DNA from: Candidatus Aenigmatarchaeota archaeon
GTDB lineage: Archaea; Aenigmatarchaeota; Aenigmatarchaeia; Aenigmatarchaeales; JAHLMS01
Reading direction: 5' to 3'
Length of the DNA stretch: 40,294 nucleotides
NCBI GenBank assembly: GCA_018920245.1
Contig: JAHLMS010000003.1
Location: 4,588-44,881, forward strand
Shown one piece after another: positions 31,481 to 38,477 of the stretch. A model generated the notes under the pieces. The model did not search any database. It was not told the origin of the DNA and was given only the letters and a program-made list of their open reading frames with translations. The position numbers were made by a program, and so were the translations under genes. Position 1 is the first letter of the stretch. Every line of letters starts with the position of its first letter.

Positions 31481-32998
31481 TAAGAATTTTTCTAATGTAT
31501 TTTCTTCCTGCATGTGTTTTAAAATTTCCTTCATTGTAGCTTCCTTGCGCCGGGCAATAAAATAGTAAGCCTCGTCGCGCGTACCTTTGGTTAGCAGGAA
31601 AATTATTTTTCCTACCTTTGTCCTACCAACACGGCCTCTGCGTTGAATCATTCTTATTTCAGATGGTACCGGTTCGTAAAATATTGCCACGTCCGCAGAA
31701 GGTACGTGCAGGCCTTCCTCGGATACTGGAGAACCGATAAGGCAATTGTACACGTCCACGTTATAGTCTCGTATGACATCTATCTGTTCCTTCTGGCTCA
31801 TGCCCTTCGAGCCGGCCTGTCCGATAAGGATGGCAGGTCTGCACCCTTCGACCCGTTTGAGGACCTTTTTGATACGCTCGATGTTGTCGCGGTAGTGACT
31901 AAAAACAATTATTTTTAGCTTCGAATTGTTTGCGAGCAGCTTCGAGACCGTTTCTGCCAGCGCGCGCATCTTCGGATGCTCCGCACCTTCCTCGTAGAGT
32001 TTCTCTACAATTTGTATAGCACGCGCTACACCCGGGTTCGCCAGCAGCCTCTTTGCAGAACGTGTATTGTCCTCGGATAGTTTTATGAAATATAATCGCG
32101 TGGCTGCTACGCTCTGCGTTTCCAAAAGTTCTAATGCATGCCAGACCTTCAATACAGTGGCCAATTGCGCAAGAATGTAGTAGCAGGCAGGGTTATGGTC
32201 TGCCTTCAACTCCTGCTGAATACGTTTCTGAGCAACCAATACATCCTTTTTGGAGCGTATGTGAAGGTTGTATTTCTTCAAGGCTTCTAGCGTATCTCTG
32301 AGCACACCTTTCAAAGCATCCTGCGCGTTTTTCATCTGTAGAGGTAGCTCGACCTTGATCCATTCGGTTTCAATCTGCTTGACGTACGGCGTGACGTCAG
32401 CATCAGCCTCGGTTCGTATCTCAACAGCCTCGATGAAAAGATTTTTTCTTATCTCGTTGATTATGATTTCATTGCTCCCCGGACTTGCTGTTAGGCCGAG
32501 GATTCGAGGATTGCTGGCATCTTCGATATATCTCTTTGCGACTGCTGGATAGGCGTATTTTTTGACAGACCTATGGCATTCGTCAACAACGAGCACCGAA
32601 TAGTTGCTCAGGTCAAGTATGCCGCTTGCAATATCATGCTGTATGCATTGTGGGGTTGATATAATGATTCTGGCTGACTTGTATAGTCTGCTGCGCGCAT
32701 CAGGTTTGATCTTGCCTGTTATGAGTACGATGTCTTCTTCCGGTAGGTTGAAGGCGTTCTGAAATGCTTTCTGATGCTGCGCGCAAAGCGGTCGCGTTGG
32801 TGCCATAATCAGCGCGCGAGAGTCGTTGAACTGTTTCAACCTCTCCGCTGCAAGCAATATCGCTATCGCCGTTTTGCCAGTTCCTGTCGGTAGGACGCAG
32901 AGCGTATTCTTGTTCAAAACCGTTGTTAATATGTTCTTCTGATATTCACGCTCCTCTACGGTCTCTGGCTTGAGAAGGGGGTGGCTGACGAACGGCAT
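31478..32998 (-). CDS. hef: Hef/FANCM-type SF2 helicase
   Basis: A 506-aa superfamily 2 helicase. Motif I PTGTGKTA, Ia APTRPL, II VDECHRSVK (DECH), III GLTASPG, VI QRRGRVGRTKVGK. The sequence between domains carries the helical insertion typical of Hef/FANCM. It acts on stalled forks. It lacks the C-terminal nuclease of full Hef, which is encoded by the next gene in the same order. ATG at 32998 is about 26 bases from a TATA box shared with tRNA-Pro(TGG). Confidence 0.93.
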   Translation of the reverse strand: MPFVSHPLLKPETVEEREYQKNILTTVLNKNTLCVLPTGTGKTAIAILLAAERLKQFNDSRALIMAPTRPLCAQHQKAFQNAFNLPEEDIVLITGKIKPDARSRLYKSARIIISTPQCIQHDIASGILDLSNYSVLVVDECHRSVKKYAYPAVAKRYIEDASNPRILGLTASPGSNEIIINEIRKNLFIEAVEIRTEADADVTPYVKQIETEWIKVELPLQMKNAQDALKGVLRDTLEALKKYNLHIRSKKDVLVAQKRIQQELKADHNPACYYILAQLATVLKVWHALELLETQSVAATRLYFIKLSEDNTRSAKRLLANPGVARAIQIVEKLYEEGAEHPKMRALAETVSKLLANNSKLKIIVFSHYRDNIERIKKVLKRVEGCRPAILIGQAGSKGMSQKEQIDVIRDYNVDVYNCLIGSPVSEEGLHVPSADVAIFYEPVPSEIRMIQRRGRVGRTKVGKIIFLLTKGTRDEAYYFIARRKEATMKEILKHMQEENTLEKFL

Positions 32999-33018
32999 GA
33001 TACTTTTTTAAAACACAA

Positions 33019-33029
33019 ACTTAAATACG
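33019..33029. promoter_or_regulatory. TATA box shared by hef helicase and tRNA-Pro(TGG)
   Basis: CTTAAATAC on the plus strand, GTATTTAAG on the minus strand. Its centre (about 33024) lies 27 bases before the first tRNA base and 26 bases before the hef ATG, the expected spacing in both directions. Confidence 0.6.
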
Positions 33030-33050
33030 TTCCAAATACAAATAACTTTC

Positions 33051-33230
33051 GGGCCCGTAGTCTAGCTTGGAGCCCCTTTCTTTTCCCGAAAAGAAAGGCC
33101 CTCGGGTTCAAAGAAAAGGGACGAGCAATAGGATTCCAGCCTTGGGGCACTTCTTTGCCTGATGGCAAAGACATGCACTAGAAGAGCAGGAAAGCTGGTG
33201 ACCTGCGTTCAAATCGCAGCGGGCCCACCA
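33051..33230 (+). tRNA. tRNA-Pro (TGG) with two introns
   Basis: Exons 33051-33070, 33129-33146 and 33193-33230 join to a 76-nt tRNA: acceptor GGGCCCG/CGGGCCC, D stem GTCT/GGAT, anticodon arm CCAGC-CTTGGGA-GCTGG (anticodon TGG at 33143-33145), T arm CTGCG-TTCAAAT-CGCAG, A73 and encoded CCA. Intron 1 (58 nt) is in the D loop at the same site as in tRNA-Pro(CGG); GCTT pairs with GAGC near its 3' end. It holds a hairpin CCTTTCTTTT-CCCG-AAAAGAAAGG. Intron 2 (46 nt) is at canonical 37/38; CTTG pairs with CAGG. Confidence 0.88.
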
Positions 33231-33267
33231 TAGAAAAGCATAAATGTTCTCTATACTTTCTTTTGGT

Positions 33268-33888
33268 ATGCACGGAAAATTTCTTGTCATAGAGGGAATG
33301 GACGGCTGTGGCAAATCTACACAGGTCAAGCAACTGGTAAAACTTCTAACGAAGAAAAATATACCATTCCATTTGACAGAAGAACCTTGGACAAAGGGGC
33401 TCAGGCCAATAATTAAAGAGCTTATCTCCTCTGGCACGAAGCTGGATGATGCAGCCCTGGATGCTTTGTTATATACAGCCGACAGGCGCCTGCATATAAA
33501 AAAGGAAATAGAACCTGAGCTGGCTGCTGGCAAGCTCGTCATTTGCGACAGGTATTATCATTCCACGTTCACTTACCAGCAGGTGCAGGGCATCGAATTC
33601 TCATGGTTGCGCGAGATAAACAGATTTTCGATGAAGCCAGACATCACAATAATATTTGATGTGCCACCCGAAACTGCCATCGAACGCCTAGTAAAAGATG
33701 ACAAACGCAAAACATTTGACAAATTTGAGAAGCTTGAATTTTTGAAAAAATTGCGCGCAGCATACCTTGCTCTGCCGGCATTGCTGAAAGACGAAAAGAT
33801 TGTGGTCATTGATGCCAATAGGCCACCGGACAAAGTGTTTGAGGACCTCAAACTCGTGTTGGTCCGCGAACTTGAACTGAAGCTTTGA
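33268..33888 (+). CDS. tmk: Thymidylate kinase
   Basis: Phosphorylates dTMP to dTDP. The 206-aa product has the P-loop IEGMDGCGKSTQ, the DRYYHSTFTYQ motif (DR[YH]) and a short lid region (KDDKRKTFDKFEK). The ATG at 33268 (MHGKFLVIEG) fits the family start; the earlier ATG at 33244 overlaps the likely TATA box (GCATAAATG). It lies just upstream of a ThyX-like gene, so the pair may cover consecutive steps of dTTP supply. Confidence 0.93.
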   Translation: MHGKFLVIEGMDGCGKSTQVKQLVKLLTKKNIPFHLTEEPWTKGLRPIIKELISSGTKLDDAALDALLYTADRRLHIKKEIEPELAAGKLVICDRYYHSTFTYQQVQGIEFSWLREINRFSMKPDITIIFDVPPETAIERLVKDDKRKTFDKFEKLEFLKKLRAAYLALPALLKDEKIVVIDANRPPDKVFEDLKLVLVRELELKL

Positions 33889-33927
33889 TTCAAAATATAT
33901 TTATCCTTTTGCATGCATATAGCGCGA

Positions 33928-35211
33928 ATGGTAAAAATATCCTATATTGAAAAGGTTAACGCCAAGTCTCCTCCTGACATATCCTATATTTTTAACACCG
34001 ACTCTTTTGTCATTCGGGCGCTTGCCGCGAGCTTTTCGCAGAAATTGAAGCTAGAAGAAGATTGGAAAAAAACGTACGAATATTATAATGAAAACCCAGA
34101 AGAGGCCAAAGAATATGTTAACAGAGTGGTCAAAGGTTACGGCCACAATATACTCCAGGAGATAGATTATGATGCTATTGTCTTTGACGGAATTTCAAGA
34201 TTTGCTACACTTTACTTGTGGAGAAACATAAATACACCAAATGAAACTTATGGTGCTGGTATTGAAACATCCTTTCGAATAGCAAAACCTACAAAATATC
34301 GTGGGGAAGTAGAAGAAATTTATCTTAAATGCCTTGAAGCATATGAAGAATGCTTGAACCGCAATATTCCACCCCAAGATGCACGCTATCTTATTCCAAT
34401 GGGCGCAACAACACGGATGTTGATATCTGCAAATTCAAGGTACTGCAACAAAATAACAAAAGCGGCAGCACAGTGCCCATTACCTGAGCTCCAAAAGATA
34501 TCTAAAAGGTTGAAACAGATTGTTAAAAAAATAGGTTGCGAGACTGATGAAAAAGTGCCTTCTAAATGGGAGTTGTTTGGGGATTCTCAAGAAAAAGATG
34601 TTTCCATCGATATATTCGGTAAGAGCAATGATCCCTTTAGCATTTCCCTTTCAGCTTACATCCGCGGAAGTCTTTCGATGTACGCGGAGCTTGTGCGCCA
34701 GCGGCAGTTGCGCTGGAATATAGAACCTGTAAGCAGGATTGCCGAAAAAGGAAGATTTGTAATACCACCAAGTTTTGACGAAGATGTAAAGAAAATATAT
34801 AAAGAGATAGCGAAGAAAGCTCACGACAATCAAATGGATTTGCTGAGAAAAAAAGATCCTACGTTTGCTTATTATTTGCTTATGGGTCAAGAGGCGACTG
34901 CAGACGTCTATGCGCATAGTGCCGGAGCATTTGAGCTGTCACAAGCCAGGACATGCGGCACAGCGCAATGGGAAATCCGAAATTTTGGCACAGAAGTTGC
35001 GAAGAAACTTGCAAACCTCGGTTATGAGAAAAAGGTTGGACCAAAGTGCTGGAGAGAAGGTATCATCTGTACCGAACCCAATACTTTCAAAACAAAATAC
35101 AACAAATGCCCAGTTCTCTCAAAGAGGACATCTGGCGAAAAATTGAAACTCAACGAAGCATTAGAATTGCTAAAAACAGAATATGAAGTATTTGAGGTCC
35201 AGATTAGCTAA
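33928..35211 (+). CDS. Duplicated ThyX-like (FAD-dependent thymidylate synthase family) protein
   Basis: 427 aa, about twice a ThyX monomer. The first half has GHNILQE, FDGISRFATLYLWRN, PNETYGAG and PPQDARYLIPMGATTRML (residues about 72-165); the second half repeats DPFSISLSAYIRGS, ELVRQRQLRWNIEPVSR (257-270), then QARTCGTAQWEIRNFG (339-354). The ThyX signature RHRxxSxNExSxR is degenerate in both (H to Q and S to R in the second). Four C-terminal cysteines might bind metal. Likely a fused pseudo-dimer; thymidylate synthase activity is uncertain. The ATG at 33928 lies about 27 bases after AATATATTTATCC. Noticeably AT-rich. Confidence 0.75.
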   Translation: MVKISYIEKVNAKSPPDISYIFNTDSFVIRALAASFSQKLKLEEDWKKTYEYYNENPEEAKEYVNRVVKGYGHNILQEIDYDAIVFDGISRFATLYLWRNINTPNETYGAGIETSFRIAKPTKYRGEVEEIYLKCLEAYEECLNRNIPPQDARYLIPMGATTRMLISANSRYCNKITKAAAQCPLPELQKISKRLKQIVKKIGCETDEKVPSKWELFGDSQEKDVSIDIFGKSNDPFSISLSAYIRGSLSMYAELVRQRQLRWNIEPVSRIAEKGRFVIPPSFDEDVKKIYKEIAKKAHDNQMDLLRKKDPTFAYYLLMGQEATADVYAHSAGAFELSQARTCGTAQWEIRNFGTEVAKKLANLGYEKKVGPKCWREGIICTEPNTFKTKYNKCPVLSKRTSGEKLKLNEALELLKTEYEVFEVQIS

Positions 35212-36055
35212 CAATGCTTCCGTTGCCAGCCGGTATTGCGCGCTGAATTTCATCTATAGGTATTTGTTCTATCAACACTTTATCATCAGGCAATGCCTTG
35301 ATGAGTATTTGCCTGCGTATCTCTGCTGCAAGCCGAGCCTGTGGCATGTCACCGGGCTGAATGGTGACAAAATATTTTGCATGCTTGTTTACAGCCTGCA
35401 CGTTGCCATAGATTAGTTTTGCTGCTCGCTTGCCTTCCTTGTCGGTTTCAAACTTTATTCCAATCGCGACCTTCAGTTCCATCTTCTTCAGATAGTTTTT
35501 TGTGCCTCTTATCATGAATGCGCCTTTTGGTAGAAATTCGCCAGCAGGGGCGGTTTTACTGACTTGTTCTGGCCTGACCCAATAGACATCAACACCACCA
35601 AGGCCTGCTGCCCATGCTCTGCTGTAGGCTGCGGCAAACTCAGCCGCTTCTCGAATGGCCAGAGGTGTGATGGTCTTGCCTTCAGCCTTTATTACAGTCA
35701 GAGGCGCACCTGTTATTTCCGCGTGTAGCACGATGTCCGTCGGTTCGATTCGCTTTGCAAAAATGATTTCATTCTGCTTTGCATCACGGCCAGCAATGAC
35801 GAGAAATCCTTCTGTAGTAAACATCCATCGGAAAGATTCGTACCATTTCCCTCGTGGCCTTCTTTTCTGTGGCAGCACAGATTTTTTTATTTCAGATACG
35901 GCAGCACCGGCTTTCATATTTTCGATCTGCTTCAACGTCTTTGCTAGTGCGGCCTCGGCAGTTGCGATCTTTGCCTTGGCCTTTTTCGATTCCTGAAAGT
36001 ATTTCTCGGCGTTCTGTCTCGCGTTCTTTCTAATATCTATCTCTACTTCAATCAT
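35204..36055 (-). CDS. RqcH/NFACT C-terminal part (NFACT-R domain), separate ORF
   Basis: 283 aa. Starts inside the beta hairpin of the family (EVEIDIRKNARQNAEKYFQE, then the coiled-coil KKAKAKIATAE), followed by the NFACT-R domain: GKWYESFRWMFTTEGFLVIAGRD, NEIIFAKRI, DIVLHAEITGAPLTVI, AAAYSRAW, GVDVYWVRPEQVSK, KGAFMIRGTKNYL. It follows the N-terminal half after 15 bases that contain in-frame stops, with a GGATG ribosome site before its ATG. The two halves in order make one RqcH/Tae2/FbpA protein. Confidence 0.9.
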   Translation of the reverse strand: MIEVEIDIRKNARQNAEKYFQESKKAKAKIATAEAALAKTLKQIENMKAGAAVSEIKKSVLPQKRRPRGKWYESFRWMFTTEGFLVIAGRDAKQNEIIFAKRIEPTDIVLHAEITGAPLTVIKAEGKTITPLAIREAAEFAAAYSRAWAAGLGGVDVYWVRPEQVSKTAPAGEFLPKGAFMIRGTKNYLKKMELKVAIGIKFETDKEGKRAAKLIYGNVQAVNKHAKYFVTIQPGDMPQARLAAEIRRQILIKALPDDKVLIEQIPIDEIQRAIPAGNGSIVS

Positions 36056-36070
36056 TGCATCCTACCCTTA

Positions 36071-37180
36071 TCAATTTAACATAAGAATTATTTTTCCTTT
36101 TCGTTCCTGGATTTCCTTTACAGCAGGCATTCTTGTCTTGACTTGTTCCTTGATCTGCGCCCACTTCTGGCCTGAAGCCCGCGCAGCATGTAGGCTGTTG
36201 ATTATTTCTTCTATAAGTTGTACATTCCTTATTATTGCTTCAGCCTTCAATCTGTTGATTTCTGCCTCTTCTTTTAACTTCTCGATGGTGGCTTGCTGCT
36301 CAGCAGCGATGTGCTCAAGTCTGGCAAGCTGGTTGCTTACAGCCTTGGTTTTTGCGATTTCGGTTTCGCTGATTGTGCCGGCAGTATAAGCCTCGTCGAG
36401 CGCATGCATGAATGTTTGGACCCTTTCTGTACGCTTATCTTTGTATATCAGAAGCTCTATCGGAACAGCATCAACTATTTTAGAGTCTTCATATACTAGC
36501 CTCGGCGAGAATTCCTTTACAAGCGAGTGTATAGCCTCGTACAGGGCAAGCAACTCGCTATCAGTCACTTTTTTGCATAGTTTGTTCTTGTCGAGCTGCG
36601 CCCTTGCACACACCTCTTCGGCATACAGACCAGACAGACTGAGCTCAACGGCAAGAAAGCGTACAATCTCTTTGTCGCTCTTCGCAAGCATGCCGTGCAA
36701 TTCTGTATGTGTCAACATGAACGGGTTGACAACGTCTGGAGGATAGCTGTAAGGTTTGCGCGGCACGACCTGTCTGTCCTTCCATAGTTGCACCTCAAGC
36801 GGCATTATAATTCTTTTTGTCTTGTCACAAATTATCACATTGCCCTTGGAAAATACCTCAAAAATAATGATATTCTTTTCAGTGTCCAGCTCGACGATGC
36901 GGTCGAAACCATGCTGTCTGACGTCTGTTATCCGCTGTCCGCCCACATGCTTCCTTGCGAACATTGCGAAGCTTTCAGGCTGTTCAGGCGCTCTGCGCCT
37001 GTATTCAGTGATGAATATCTTTCCAGGCTCGAAGCGAAGCGTGAACGCACCCTTGGCCGGAACGTAGACCTCGAGCCAGAAGGCTTTTCCCTGCTGGTAG
37101 ATTTTCTGTATTTGCCCGCCAATTAGATTGCGCAGTTCGTTAACCACGAAAAATACATCCAAGCTCGACATATCACGCAT
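36071..37180 (-). CDS. rqcH: RqcH/NFACT N-terminal part (NFACT-N and coiled coil)
   Basis: 369 aa. The NFACT-N domain includes ELRNLIGGQIQKIYQQG, MFARKHVGGQRITDVRQHGFDRIVEL (with the DR motif needed for C-terminal tailing in bacterial RqcH) and VFSKGNVIICD. HhH and long coiled coils follow, ending KGKIILMLN. RqcH binds split 60S/50S-nascent chain complexes and recruits tRNA for tail synthesis. Family members are about 650 aa in one chain; here the rest is the following ORF. ATGs at 37180 and 37171 are both possible starts. Confidence 0.9.
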   Translation of the reverse strand: MRDMSSLDVFFVVNELRNLIGGQIQKIYQQGKAFWLEVYVPAKGAFTLRFEPGKIFITEYRRRAPEQPESFAMFARKHVGGQRITDVRQHGFDRIVELDTEKNIIIFEVFSKGNVIICDKTKRIIMPLEVQLWKDRQVVPRKPYSYPPDVVNPFMLTHTELHGMLAKSDKEIVRFLAVELSLSGLYAEEVCARAQLDKNKLCKKVTDSELLALYEAIHSLVKEFSPRLVYEDSKIVDAVPIELLIYKDKRTERVQTFMHALDEAYTAGTISETEIAKTKAVSNQLARLEHIAAEQQATIEKLKEEAEINRLKAEAIIRNVQLIEEIINSLHAARASGQKWAQIKEQVKTRMPAVKEIQERKGKIILMLN

Positions 37181-37204
37181 GCAAAGAATGGGCAGGCTTA
37201 ACTT

Positions 37205-37720
37205 TTATTTCTGCTCTTCTGGTGCGGCAATCATTTGGTTAAAGAATTTCTTTATATCCTCTTCGCTTTCAAGACCGAAGTAGCTCGCGAATTCCTTTGT
37301 CGCGACTAGTGCTTTCGTCCGTCCAGTTTTCACTGTCCGTATCAGACCGCGCTGTTCAAGCTGCTTGACATATTCGTATGTGCGGTTGCCTATTACACGA
37401 ACAATCTGTGACTGAGTTATCGGCTGCTTGTACGCTACCATCGCAAGAACGCGTAGCAAGCCTCGGGACAATTCGTGATAAGGTGTGAGATGACGCACTT
37501 GCGGTGCGAACTGCGGTTTTACCCTCATCTGCCATCCCGCACTTGATTCTATAATATTGATGCCATGTTCATCACTAGCGAAGCTCGCAGCTATCTCCTT
37601 CAAAAGTTCCTGAATTTTGTCTGGGCTTATCCGCAAGATTTTCTCTAGCTGCCGCATGCTGAGCGGCTCGGCTGCCATGAAAAGCGCTGCCTCAAGCAGC
37701 GCCCTTTTGGATTGTTGCAT
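37205..37720 (-). CDS. scpB: Segregation and condensation protein ScpB
   Basis: A 171-aa kite subunit of the SMC-ScpAB condensin. Two winged-helix domains: LLEAALFMAAEPLSMRQLEKIL and HELSRGLLRVLAMVAYKQPITQSQIVRVIG, followed by TKALVATKEFASYFGL. Its start overlaps scpA by 29 bases, so they are translationally coupled. smc lies 2 kb away, across the divergent cpgS gene. Confidence 0.95.
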   Translation of the reverse strand: MQQSKRALLEAALFMAAEPLSMRQLEKILRISPDKIQELLKEIAASFASDEHGINIIESSAGWQMRVKPQFAPQVRHLTPYHELSRGLLRVLAMVAYKQPITQSQIVRVIGNRTYEYVKQLEQRGLIRTVKTGRTKALVATKEFASYFGLESEEDIKKFFNQMIAAPEEQK

Positions 37721-38420
37721 TCGAATCCTTCCTTCTCAATTCAACCAATATTTCCTTAAAAAGTTCTTCTTGTTTGACGCGTACCTTGCCGTCTTGGCTA
37801 AGATGGAGTAAAGGTATCAGCGCACGGACAATCTCTGCACGTTCCCACCTGTTTACAAGCTTTGAGAACTCGACATCATGGTGCAACTCATCGATAGCCT
37901 GATTAATGGCAGCAAGCAGGTTTTCGATGCGCTTGGTGATGTCAGTGTCACCCGCAGGCACTGCACGTTCGACTATTGCACGTATCTTCAGTTTGCGTCT
38001 CTCGCGGCGTTCCTGCACCTCGAATGCCTTCCTGAGCGCTGTTATGAGCTCATTCATGGTCACAGTGCCCAGAGGTACGCGTTTGAGCGGCGGCTGCAGT
38101 GGGGGCAGGGCTGCGAGCGTTCGCATGAGTTCTTCGTCCTTGGCAACTGATGTTGATTCAGGTATCAGTATGCGTTGCTTCTTTTCCGCCAAAATATCAG
38201 ATTTCATGCGCAGCAAAATAGCCGTTATCAGAATAAACCGCGCAGGCACGCGCAGATCGAGCTGGTCCATCTTTGCCAGGTAGGTGCTAAACACATCAGC
38301 AAGCGCGCAAATGTCCACAGCCCAAGGATCCATACCCTCCTCTGCCACTATCTTGACTATGACGTCCTCCCAACTAGGCTCTGAAATCATAAGGTTGATA
38401 AGGTCATTATCCGAAAGCAT
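37692..38420 (-). CDS. scpA: Segregation and condensation protein ScpA
   Basis: A 242-aa kleisin. N-terminal DPWAVDICALADVFSTYLAK, FILITAILLRMKSDIL (helices binding the SMC neck), a charged linker, and a C-terminal winged helix (EIVRALIPLLHLSQDGKVRVKQEELFKEI) that binds the SMC head. Length and layout match ScpA. Operon scpA-scpB. Confidence 0.94.
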   Translation of the reverse strand: MLSDNDLINLMISEPSWEDVIVKIVAEEGMDPWAVDICALADVFSTYLAKMDQLDLRVPARFILITAILLRMKSDILAEKKQRILIPESTSVAKDEELMRTLAALPPLQPPLKRVPLGTVTMNELITALRKAFEVQERRERRKLKIRAIVERAVPAGDTDITKRIENLLAAINQAIDELHHDVEFSKLVNRWERAEIVRALIPLLHLSQDGKVRVKQEELFKEILVELRRKDSNATIQKGAA

Positions 38421-38477
38421 ATAACCACTTGGTATTCAATCTTTTTATGTCAGAGTTAATAAACATTATTGAGCGCT

